From contig CAWGCJ010000004.1 in NCBI GenBank assembly GCA_963821095.1, forward strand, positions 1-64,000: a DNA stretch of 64,000 nucleotides, written 5' to 3'. The translations under genes were made by a program, and so were the position numbers. The notes under the pieces were generated by a model, which was not told where the DNA came from, searched no databases, and saw only the letters and a program-made list of their open reading frames with translations. The stretch comes from CAVPHV01 sp963821095. GTDB lineage: Bacteria > Actinomycetota > Acidimicrobiia > Spongiisociales > UBA5794. This document shows, in pieces, positions 1 to 7,818 of this stretch; within the stretch, counting starts at the first letter, position 1; each line of letters opens with the position of its first letter.

Positions 1-2
1 GC

Positions 3-71
3 TTCTACGGCCCGCTCGAGGGATACATCGACAAGACCTGGGTCCTCAACGACTTCGAGCTGATGGACTAG
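3..71 (+). CDS. 3' end of a DUF1254/DUF1214-like protein (partial)
   Basis: Only the last 22 codons are inside the window, ending in TAG. The residues FYGPLEGYIDKTW and a following NDFELMD resemble the C-terminal end of DUF1214 proteins, where an [F/Y]YGP motif precedes a [D/G]KTW motif. A second copy of the same tail lies at 5089-5203, so this family end is present twice within 5 kb. The body of the gene lies left of the window. The family call rests on a very short stretch. Confidence 0.5.
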   Translation, partial: FYGPLEGYIDKTWVLNDFELMD

Positions 72-89
72 CAGGAGCCGCGTTCGCGG

Positions 90-250
90 TCAGCCAGACT
101 CGCCGGCGGAGGCCGTGCGCCTGAGGTAGTCGGTGACGCTGTCGTCGACTGCGAGGTAGATGCCCCCGCCGGTGAGACGGTCAACGATGCCGGTCGACAC
201 AAGCTCGTCCCGGAATTCGGTTCTCACCCGTGACATGGCGAATCGGCGCT
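90..250 (-). pseudogene. Possible remnant of a SulP STAS-domain C-terminus
   Basis: The minus-strand frame ending at 90 reads VRTEFRDELVSTGIVDRL, then GGGIYLAVDDSV. This matches the closing helix and strand of STAS domains in SulP anion transporters: a VR(x)n(D/E)L run, then G(I/L)VDR(L/I), then an IYL..D(A/S)V motif. Upstream the frame loses resemblance, and no complete gene fits between here and 376. The piece sits just downstream of a DUF1214-like tail, as the SulP gene at 5833-7562 does relative to the second tail. I read it as the end of a degraded or frameshifted SulP copy; the left limit is the stop codon and the right limit is approximate. Confidence 0.4.
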
Positions 251-376
251 GCCATCGCGATGTACTCCGCGGAGCCCATGGCCCGCGACGCCAGCGGCAA
301 CTCTTCGCCTCTGTCGCGTTGATTCTCGCGACCAAGGCGTCGCACGGCTGCCCGGCCGTCTTGTGGGTAACTCCGG

Positions 377-1258
377 TCAACCCGCTTTTGCGGCACTATC
401 CGTCTTGGCCTCTTTGGCTTCAGCATGCTTGCCGAGCTCCGCACCAATCGGCATCAGTATCGCCAGTCCGAGCAAACCCGCCACGATGACGGTGATGAGC
501 ACGTTTGGCTTGTCGGAGAAGTTCTGCGCTCCGACCACCATTGCCGCAGACAAGTTCCGCTGCGCGGTGCCGAGCCCCATCACCGAACGGGTCGCTGCGT
601 CGGAACCACCGGCGAAGTACCCGAGAACGAGCGAGACCAGCAGGAAGATCACGATGGCCACCAACCCGCCGGTACCGATGAGCGAGACGATGGCGGACCA
701 CTGCAGGATGATTCCTCCGACCAGCAGCAGCAGGATCGCAAACGATGACGCGCTCGACATGAGGCCTTGGAGTTCATCGGCGGTCGCCGGCCAACGCGCC
801 TTCATGAATAGCCCGATCCCGAGAGGCAGCAGCATCATGACGATCAGGGACTTGGCGATATCCCAGGCATTGACGTCGACGCCGGACAAGAAGAGGGGCA
901 GTACCATCGGCATGTAGACCACCGTCACCACCATCAGCAGAACCATGAGTCCAACCGAGAATGCGGCGTTGCCCTTTGCGACCTGGGCGAGCTTGGGGAG
1001 GAACGGCGCACCGGCCGCGGTCCCCATGAGGACCAGACCGGTGTAGATGTCCTGGTCGAGATTCATCACTCCCTGGATGGCCCACACGACAAGGGGCACC
1101 ACAATGAAGTTCACCGCGAGCGCCAGAATCACCAGACGCAGGTTCTTCAGCGGAGCGATGATCGCGGGAACGGTGAGACTCAGACCCATCGCGAGCATCG
1201 AAGCCACCACGAACACCAAGCCCGACAGCTTCACGATCACGGTCAGTACGTCACTCAT
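377..1258 (-). CDS. Bile acid:sodium symporter (BASS/SBF) family transporter
   Basis: A 293-residue integral membrane protein of about nine to ten hydrophobic helices. Family members are Na+-coupled carriers for organic anions in the cytoplasmic membrane. The polar stretch GLGTAQRNLSAAMVVGA near residue 240 corresponds to the conserved substrate/Na+ region of the BASS fold, where R-N-x-(S/A) is typical. The C-terminal tail is short and charged. Start 1258 is chosen because AAAGGAGTG lies upstream at good spacing; longer in-frame starts would add a non-hydrophobic leader. It reads away from the AI-2E remnant at 1627. Substrate is unknown. Confidence 0.75.
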   Translation of the reverse strand: MSDVLTVIVKLSGLVFVVASMLAMGLSLTVPAIIAPLKNLRLVILALAVNFIVVPLVVWAIQGVMNLDQDIYTGLVLMGTAAGAPFLPKLAQVAKGNAAFSVGLMVLLMVVTVVYMPMVLPLFLSGVDVNAWDIAKSLIVMMLLPLGIGLFMKARWPATADELQGLMSSASSFAILLLLVGGIILQWSAIVSLIGTGGLVAIVIFLLVSLVLGYFAGGSDAATRSVMGLGTAQRNLSAAMVVGAQNFSDKPNVLITVIVAGLLGLAILMPIGAELGKHAEAKEAKTDSAAKAG

Positions 1259-1626
1259 GGCAGCACCACTCCTTTGCCCTTGCCGGAACGCCTTCGCCGC
1301 ACAACCTACCGAAGCCGTCGGACGGACGTACCACCCCAATCGGGTGTAGGGCGGACCCAGTCGACGCGTGGTGTGGAGGCCACTTCCGTCGAGTAACGCG
1401 GGCCCCTGAAGAGCCCTATCCGGCGGTCTCCAGCGCCGGCCACGCGGCACATGCAGAGACTCGCGAATGATCTCCGCTGCCGCGCACATCGGCGCGCTCG
1501 GAGCGCTCGGCGCCTTCAAAGGTGGCCAATCGGGATGCCCCTTGCCGACCTGAGAGGCGTCGAGAGCCAGCTCCGCGGCCGTTCGATTGGCTCGGCGGAT
1601 TCAGTCACACCTCAAGATGAAGTCGT
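1259..1626. other. Intergenic region upstream of the BASS gene
   Basis: This 368-base stretch lies between the BASS gene start and the AI-2E-like remnant. I see no convincing coding frame, RNA gene or strong hairpin. It presumably carries the promoter of the minus-strand transporter. Confidence 0.5.
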
Positions 1627-1790
1627 TCAGTTGGCGGTCGGCGTAGCGTCGCCTCCGCTGTCTGGCGTGGCTGCGTCCGGTTCGTCGTCGGCGGACTCGT
1701 ATGCGGAGTGGTAGACGACGTCATGGCTCTTGCCGGTGTTCTTGATAGTCGACGTGATCAGAGCAGCGACGGGGGCACGGCGGGCGTTCA
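1627..1790 (-). pseudogene. C-terminal remnant of an AI-2E-family transporter
   Basis: The minus-strand frame ending at 1627 reads PVAALITSTIKNTGKSHDVVY, then an acidic tail. It aligns with the end of the complete AI-2E transporter at 14703-15950, which has PVAALITAVISNLGKTYDVVY and a similar Asp/Ser-rich tail. Only about the last 50 codons remain. The homology stops within about 25 bases of the stop codon of the LuxR regulator at 1799. The rest of the transporter is absent, so this is a truncated copy made by duplication or rearrangement. Confidence 0.7.
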
Positions 1791-1798
1791 ACAGCCGC

Positions 1799-4471
1799 CT
1801 AGTCGATGAAGCCAAGCGTCCTCGCGTTGGCTACCGCGTCGCTGCGTTTGTCGGCGTCGAGTTTGCGGTAGATGCTCTTGAGATAGGACTTGACGGTGTT
1901 GGTGGAGACCGAGAGGGTCTCGGCCATGCCCCTGTAGGTGAGGTGGCTCGGCAGAAGTTGAAGGATGTCCCACTCGCGCTGGGTGAGGGGTTCCGCCAGT
2001 GTGGCTGCCGATCGTCTGTGAGACTCCGGGAGCGCCGATTCCGGTCCACTGGAGAGTCGGTGTCCGCTGAAGGCAGCAGCGTTATCGAGAAGCACTCCGA
2101 GCGTTCTTGCCTCGTCGAGGAAGGTTTGTCGATGGCCGGTGTGTTTGGCGATGCCCATTGCCTCGGTCAATTGGTCGAGTGCAGTGATGTCGTCGCCGTC
2201 GCGGGAAGCGACGATTGCCCGGAGCTTGTGGGTTTCGATCCGGTGCACATTCGTGATGTCAACCTTCTCAGGTTGGGTGGCGAGGATTGGGAGGGGATCT
2301 TCGCCGGCAACGATGAGGAACCGAGCGAGGAGGAGGTGCTCGGCCATCGTGCTACCGCCTCGGTCGCAACGCTGCCTCCAATCGCCGATAGCGATCTCCG
2401 CGGCGGTCAGATCGCCATCCAATAGAGCGAGGCGGGCCTGTTCGAACGTGACGTAGTCAGAGAAATGGCCCGCGACTACTCGTTTGGAGGGGAGGACCCG
2501 GGCTTTCTCAAGCGATGCGCCTGCGGCGGCGCGGTCCCCGCGGTTGTGATTGATGCGAGCCAACAGTGTGTGGGTCAAGACGTAGGCGGGGACCTCTTCG
2601 AGTCGGTCGAGGAGGTCGACCACAGGCTCCAGAAGATCGGCTGCGGTGCTGAGGTGTCCTCGCTCGAAGGCAACCCAGGCCAACGGCACCTTGGCCAACG
2701 CAGCGTGCGGTCCGTCACCCAGGCCGTGACTCTGCATGATTTCGACGCCGCGTTCGGCCAGGGTCTCAGCTTCCGCCAGCCGTCCCTGTCCGATGGCGGC
2801 CCAAGCCTGCAACAGCAGAGCCAAGGCCTGGCTCGCGAATACCGGGTTTCGGGTCGAGAACGCAAACTCGCTATATCTCTTGAGTAGGTCCGATCCCTCC
2901 CGGATTCTCCCGAGGTAGATCAGCATCTCACCGGCGACCCCTTCGACCCGCCCTCCATCGCTCGGGTCGGTGAGCTCCCCGACCAACCGGAGAGCGCTGT
3001 CGGTATCGCCAAGTCGGTGGGCAACAGTCGCCGCGACCCGCGTCGCGAGCTCCGACGGAGTTCCACGTATCAGGTCCGGGTATTGGGCGAGCTCGTCGAG
3101 CTGTTCGACGTCAGCGGTCTCGATCGCGGCTTCGATACTGGCGAGGGTCCGCGTGAGGACGTCATCGATCATCGCTCCCGGTGCATTGCCGTAGAACAGT
3201 GTGTAGCACCAGGTATAGAGAGCGACGGGACTGTTGACTCTGGAGGCTTCGTCGATGCGAGAGAAGAGCGAGCACATCGTTTCGTACTGCTGGCTCTTGA
3301 GCATCTCCAAGCTGGATTCGACCAGCCATTGGCCTGCGAGGTCCGGGTCGTCGGCTCTGAGAGCGTGTTCGACAGCGCCTACAGGGTCGTCGTGGTCGTG
3401 GAGCCACAGCGCAGCCCTTCGATGAAGGTCGACATGGCGTCCGGGTGCAGTGCGTCTGAGCACGCCGGTGAGGAAGTCGCGGAACAGATCGTGGTATCGA
3501 TACGAGGCGTCGGGGCCGGCGAGACGGGTTGTGAACATGCCGGATTGGACGAGGCGTTCGAGGGTCACGGCGCTGTCGTTTCGTTCTGACACCGCGTCGC
3601 AAAGTGGAGCGGTCAGGTCGTGCAGGACGGACGTGTCGAGCAGGAACTGGCGATCCTGGTCGGCGATGTCACGGAGCACCTCTTCGACGAGGTAGTCACC
3701 AACGGCCTCGTATCCGTGGTCGGTCGGCGCAATTCGCTCGGGCTTGCCGGCGTCGCCACCGGTCTGGCCCTTTCGGCCCGCGGCCATCGCTGACAGGCGA
3801 ATACCTGCGATCCATCCCATTGTTTTCGTGTGGAGGTCGGTGATGATCTCGGGCTGGAGCGAGAGGCCGAGTGTGTCGGTGATCAGCTCTGTTGCTTCAG
3901 GCAGTGTGCAGCGCAGGTCATGGGTTCGAATGGCGAGGAGATCTCCCGCCAAACGCCACCTCGAGAGTCGCAGCTTGGGCTCGTGTCGACCGGCCAAGAT
4001 CACATTGACTGTGTCGGGAAGCGCAGTGAGGAACTGGTCGATCGAGGCGCAGGCCTCGTCTCCTTCGAGAAGGTGGATGTCGTCGAGCACGATGACGGTC
4101 GGCTCGGCACGGCGGGCGAGGGCGGCGGCGAGGGTGTCGACGACGAGCGGGATTCCGCTCTGGCCGGCTGCAAGGAGTTTCGCAGCCTCAGCCGAACCTG
4201 ATGGCCCGATCGATTGGATAATGTGGCTCCACATCCGCATCGGATCGTGGTCGTGGGCGTCGACGGTGACCCAGCTTTGGTGCCAGTCTGAGTGCCACTC
4301 GAGCCAGTCCGACACGAGCCAGCTCTTTCCGAAGCCTGCCGGGGCTGTGATAAGCGTGACTCTGTGGTCGGGCACCCGGTCGAGCAGTTTGCTCGGTCCA
4401 GGCCGCGTGATCGCGTCGGGTGCAACCCGCGGGTGACGGATCTTTGCCGGGACCGTCGTGCGCGTCGCCAC
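1799..4471 (-). CDS. LAL-type (MalT-like) LuxR transcriptional regulator, copy 1
   Basis: A protein of about 890 residues. An N-terminal STAND-type ATPase carries the P-loop APAGFGKS near residue 43 and a Walker B TVIVLDDIHLL. A long helical TPR-like middle follows, then a C-terminal LuxR helix-turn-helix (LTQREWDILQLLPSHLTYRG, then STNTVKSYLKSIYRKL). Such proteins are ATP-dependent one-component activators that bind an inducer through the TPR region. The GTG start at 4471 has AGGGAAGG upstream and aligns residue by residue with the start of the second copy at 13856. It is intact. Its 3' end abuts the AI-2E remnant. Target genes are not evident. Confidence 0.85.
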   Translation of the reverse strand: MATRTTVPAKIRHPRVAPDAITRPGPSKLLDRVPDHRVTLITAPAGFGKSWLVSDWLEWHSDWHQSWVTVDAHDHDPMRMWSHIIQSIGPSGSAEAAKLLAAGQSGIPLVVDTLAAALARRAEPTVIVLDDIHLLEGDEACASIDQFLTALPDTVNVILAGRHEPKLRLSRWRLAGDLLAIRTHDLRCTLPEATELITDTLGLSLQPEIITDLHTKTMGWIAGIRLSAMAAGRKGQTGGDAGKPERIAPTDHGYEAVGDYLVEEVLRDIADQDRQFLLDTSVLHDLTAPLCDAVSERNDSAVTLERLVQSGMFTTRLAGPDASYRYHDLFRDFLTGVLRRTAPGRHVDLHRRAALWLHDHDDPVGAVEHALRADDPDLAGQWLVESSLEMLKSQQYETMCSLFSRIDEASRVNSPVALYTWCYTLFYGNAPGAMIDDVLTRTLASIEAAIETADVEQLDELAQYPDLIRGTPSELATRVAATVAHRLGDTDSALRLVGELTDPSDGGRVEGVAGEMLIYLGRIREGSDLLKRYSEFAFSTRNPVFASQALALLLQAWAAIGQGRLAEAETLAERGVEIMQSHGLGDGPHAALAKVPLAWVAFERGHLSTAADLLEPVVDLLDRLEEVPAYVLTHTLLARINHNRGDRAAAGASLEKARVLPSKRVVAGHFSDYVTFEQARLALLDGDLTAAEIAIGDWRQRCDRGGSTMAEHLLLARFLIVAGEDPLPILATQPEKVDITNVHRIETHKLRAIVASRDGDDITALDQLTEAMGIAKHTGHRQTFLDEARTLGVLLDNAAAFSGHRLSSGPESALPESHRRSAATLAEPLTQREWDILQLLPSHLTYRGMAETLSVSTNTVKSYLKSIYRKLDADKRSDAVANARTLGFID

Positions 4472-4609
4472 TGTCAACCTTCCCTGAGCACACCGAATCG
4501 CCCCGTCCTTCGGAGGACGGTACACGCTCACCTGAGAGTCAAGGGTAGCTACCAGCGAGGTGGAAGGGAGCGGTGTGCCGGACGACTGCGACGCTTCGGG
4601 ACTCGGAGC

Positions 4610-5088
4610 TCAAGCAGTGTCGTCCTCGGGCGGAATCAGGTCGGCAACGGCGTCGTAGGTGTTGCTGAAGACGCGGTCGGCGCCGAGGCGCTCGATCAGG
4701 TCGTCGGCCTCGAGCACCTCCATGATCCGCGCCTTGACCCGGCAGAACCGGACTTCGATGTCGTTGTAGCCGGCCAGGTCGACGATCTTGCCGAGCGCAT
4801 CGGCGCCCTGTGAATCGATGAGGTCGATGCCCTCGAAGTCGATGACGATGGTGTGCAGCGGCGGTTCGGCGGCCAGGGCGAGCTCTCGGAGCCGGTCTTC
4901 GGGAGCATCGGAGTTGGCGAAGTAGAGGGCCGAGTCGATCCGCAGGACAAGCAGCCCGGGATAGGTGATGGCGTCGGGCTCTTCTTCGATGCTGCGGAAG
5001 GCATGGCTGCGGGGCCGGCGTCCCAGCTCCGGCATGCGGGGGCTGGCGCTGAGGTAGATGATGTAGCCCAACGAGAGGAAGACACCAC
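4610..5088 (-). pseudogene. Truncated duplicate of a SulP transporter C-terminus (STAS domain)
   Basis: The frame carries the last transmembrane residues (GYIIYLSASPRMPELGRRP) and a whole STAS domain, including IVIDFEGIDLIDSQGADALG and ERLGADRVFSNTYDAVADL. It is about 90 percent identical to the end of the full SulP gene at 5833-7562. Identity stops abruptly near 5088, where the sequence switches to the DUF1214-like tail on the other strand. All earlier membrane helices are missing. A TTG at 5071 could start a free STAS protein of about 153 residues, but no convincing ribosome-binding site is seen, so a dead duplicate is preferred. Confidence 0.75.
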
Positions 5089-5203
5089 TGGGTCAAGACC
5101 GATCCTTCTATGGGCTTCTTCGTCGTCTTCCGGTTCTACGGCCCGCTCGAGGGGTACATCGACAAAGACCTGGGTGCTCAGCGACTTCGAGTTGATGGCG
5201 TAG
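5089..5203 (+). pseudogene. Duplicate tail of the DUF1214-like gene, with one indel
   Basis: The plus strand reads HWVKTDPSMGFFVVFRFYGP and continues LEGYIDK, matching the tail at position 3. An extra A after the GACAA run (near 5162) shifts the frame; after it, TWVLSDFELMA and a stop at 5201 resume the homology. Nothing upstream of about 5089 belongs to this family, because the truncated SulP copy starts there on the opposite strand. It is a gene fragment left at a rearrangement junction. Confidence 0.6.
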
Positions 5204-5216
5204 GAGAAATCGCCAC

Positions 5217-5253
5217 TATCACGGGTGTATACAAATCGTATACACCCGTGATA
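5217..5253. promoter_or_regulatory. Perfect 16-bp inverted repeat: probable toxin-antitoxin operator
   Basis: The left arm TATCACGGGTGTATAC (5217-5232) and right arm GTATACACCCGTGATA (5238-5253) are exact reverse complements separated by 5 bases. The repeat ends 10 bases before the antitoxin ATG at 5264. Antitoxins with a ribbon-helix-helix DNA-binding domain normally repress their own operon at such palindromes, so this is the likely autoregulatory site. No oligo-T tract follows, which argues against a terminator. Confidence 0.8.
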
Positions 5254-5263
5254 CTCTCAGGAC

Positions 5264-5521
5264 ATGAGCATCCCCGTCACTGCCAGGCTCGACGAATCGG
5301 TCGTCGACGCGGTTGACCGCGCCGTCGAGGCCGGCCTTGCTCTCAATCGGGGAGCCGTCGTCGCCCGCGCCGTCGCCGAATGGTTGGAGCGTCACGGAGA
5401 GGCTGCGATCGTTGATTCCTATCGGCGTCGCTACTCCGAGTCCGATCCGGCCGGCGACGACCTCATGGAGAAGATCGCTGCCTTCTCGATCTCCGCATGC
5501 CTCGCGAACCACGAGCGCTGA
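5264..5521 (+). CDS. Ribbon-helix-helix antitoxin (MazE/VapB-like)
   Basis: An 85-residue protein. The N-terminus has the RHH pattern SIPVTARLDESVVDAVDRAV followed by a helix ending AEWLERHG, the usual DNA-binding dimer fold of small antitoxins. The C-terminal 35 residues are polar and would wrap the toxin. The stop codon lies within the start of the toxin frame (ATG at 5497), giving a 25-nt overlap and translational coupling. A perfect palindrome precedes the gene. The partner type (MazF-like) comes from the downstream gene. Confidence 0.75.
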   Translation: MSIPVTARLDESVVDAVDRAVEAGLALNRGAVVARAVAEWLERHGEAAIVDSYRRRYSESDPAGDDLMEKIAAFSISACLANHER

Positions 5522-5830
5522 TCTCGCGGGGATGTTTGGGACGCCACCATTCCTGGCGTGGGGAAGCACCCGGTGGTGGTTGCGACGAGGGACTCGGCGA
5601 TACCGCTGCTGTCCTCGTTGGTTTGTGTCTTGGTCACCAGCACGTTCCACGGCCACGTCGCCGAGGTGGAAGTTGGACCTGAGGAGGGCCTCGATCGACC
5701 GAGCGCAGCGAATTGTGACAACGTCTTCACGCTACCCACCCGGGTTCTCACCCGGCGGCGTGGGGCGTTGGGCGCCGGCAAGCTCACCGAGTTCGACCGG
5801 GCGCTGACGATCGCGCTTGGTCTCGACTGA
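5497..5830 (+). pseudogene. MazF/PemK-like endoribonuclease toxin, one frameshift
   Basis: From ATG 5497 the frame reads MPREPRALISRG. One base later the next frame continues as GDVWDATIPGVGKHPVVVAT and onward through NCDNVFTLPTRVLTRRRGAL to a TGA at 5828. The joined product of about 110 residues has MazF/PemK hallmarks: RGDVWD, HPVVV, the NCDN motif and a terminal LGxxK..E.D.A. The break is in a run of four G (5528-5531); five G would restore one frame. No start codon exists in the second frame upstream of GDVW. A sequencing deletion is likelier than an inactive toxin. Homologs cleave mRNA at short sequence motifs. Confidence 0.7.
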
Positions 5831-5832
5831 CG

Positions 5833-7562
5833 TCAGTCGGCGCCGTTGTCGGGTGGAATCAGGTCGGCAACGGCGGCGTAGGTGTTGCTGTAGACGCGGT
5901 CGGCGCCGAGGCGCTCGATGACGTCGTCGGCCTCGAGCACCTCGAGGACCCGCGCCTTGACCCGACAGATTCGGACCTCGATGTCGTTGTAGCCGGCCAG
6001 GTCGATGATCTTGCCGACGGCATCGGAGCCCTGTGAGTCGATGAGGTTGATGCCCTCGAAGTCGATGACGATCGTTTGCAGCGGGGGGTCGGCGGCCAGG
6101 GCGAGTTCCCTGAAGCCGATCCTCGGGAGCGTCGGAGTTGGCGAAGTAGAGGGCCGAGTCGATCCGTAGGACAAGCAGCCCGGGATAGGTGATGGCGTCG
6201 GGTTCCTCTTCGACGCTGCGGAAGGCATGGCTGTCGGGCCGACGTCCCAGCTCCGGCATGCGGGGGCTGGCACTGAGGTAGATGATGTAGCCCAGCGAGA
6301 GGAAGACGCCGACGATCACGCCGCCGAGCACGCCCAGGGTGAGGACACCGACGAGGGCCGCAACGGCGATCCAGAAGTCGGCTCGGACCACCCGGTAGAG
6401 GCGTTGTAGCTCGGGCACATTCATCATGCCACTGACCACGGCTTGGATGATGAGGGCGGCGAGGACCGCCTTGGGGAGGTCTGAGAACAGCGGTGCCAGG
6501 AACAGCATGGTGAGGACGATCATCACGCCGGTGGTCAGCGAGGCGACCTGGGTCTTGGCGCCGGACGTGTCGTTGAGCGAACTGGCCGACAGGCTGGTCG
6601 ACACCGGAATGCCTTGAACCAGGCCCGAGCCGATGTTGCAGGCACCTTGCGCCAGCGACTCCTGGTTGATGTCCACCCGGTACTTGTGTTTGGAGGCGAA
6701 TGATCTCGCATCGCCCGCCGTTTGGGAGAACCCAATCAGAAGCAGGCCGGCAGAGGCCGTGAGGATGACGTTGATGTTCTCACGGACAAACGCCCAATCA
6801 GGCAGAGCGAGGGTGGGGAGTCCGCTGGGCACGTCGCCGATGAGGGCCAGGCCGCGGTCGCCGAGGTTGAACAGAGCCGACGCCAGCAGACCACCCACCA
6901 CGAGCACCAGCGCCCCCGGCACCTTCGGTGCGGCGTATTTCAGGCCGAAGATGACGACGAGTGAGGTCACGCCGACGACCAGGGTGGCGGTATCGGTGTC
7001 GGGGAGGCTCTCGATCCAACTGAAGAGCTTCTGCCACGTGTTGGATCCCTCGGACTGAGGTGCCGGTGATCTTGGGAAGCTCACCGACGACGACCTCGAT
7101 GGCGGCGCCGAAGAGGAAGCCCGTGATCACGGGCTTCGAGAGGAACTGCGAGATCCACCCCATCCGGAAGATGGTGAGCAGCAAGAACATCAGACCGGAG
7201 GCGATGGTGATGGCGGCGACCAATTGCACCGCGTCTTCGCCACCGGATTCGATGCCCGCCGAGACCAGGGCGCCGGCGGCAACGGCGGCAAGCGCCGAAC
7301 TTGGGCCGGTGGCGATCTGGCCGGACCCTCCGAAGAAGGCATAGAGGATGGCTCCAGCTGCGGCGGCGTAGAGGCCGTGCTGGATCGGCACGCCGGCGAT
7401 GCTGGCGTATCCGAGCGCCTTGGGGACGACGAGCGCCGCCACGGTGATACCGGCGATCAGGTCCGGCCGTAACCACACGCGTTGGTAGCGCGGTGCCCAA
7501 TCCAGAATCGAGAGAACCTTGTGACGCTTCTTCGGCTTGCTGGTGGTTGTCTGCTCCGTCAT
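5833..7562 (-). pseudogene. SulP-family anion transporter with STAS domain, two frameshifts
   Basis: Joining three frames gives a transporter of about 575 residues. The N-terminus DWAPRYQRVWLRPDLIAGIT leads into LVVPKALGYASIAGVP, the SulP signature. About a dozen membrane helices follow, then a cytoplasmic STAS domain with IVIDFEGINLIDSQGSDAVG. Frame changes occur near 7060 (after PKITGTS) and near 6125 (after APEDRL). SulP proteins move sulfate, bicarbonate or other anions across the inner membrane. The start is 7562 or 7571; neither has a clear ribosome-binding site. The STAS part is duplicated at 4610-5088. Protein conservation across the breaks suggests sequence error. Confidence 0.8.
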
Positions 7563-7818
7563 GCGGAGCATTGTTGCACGGTTCTGCCAGCGATGGCCTC
7601 ATCCGACTCGGGTGTTTTGCCCTGGGGCAATGGGCGGCGGCCTGCGACACTGGGTCGCCGCGGAGGCGGCCCGGCTACCGCCTGCTCGTCGCGGCGAACC
7701 GCGGGCGTACCCAGATTGGGTGTGGCGGAGCTGGCGCGATCAGAGGGTTTGACTGTCGCGAGGACCGGTGCGTCTCCAGGACCGGGCACCTTTGTTGATC
7801 TCGACTCGAGGAGGAACG

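Noticed and set aside
5071..5073. TTG start that would make 4610-5071 a stand-alone STAS protein
   Set aside because: No ribosome-binding site, and the sequence is a near-identical truncated copy of the neighbouring SulP gene, so a remnant is simpler.
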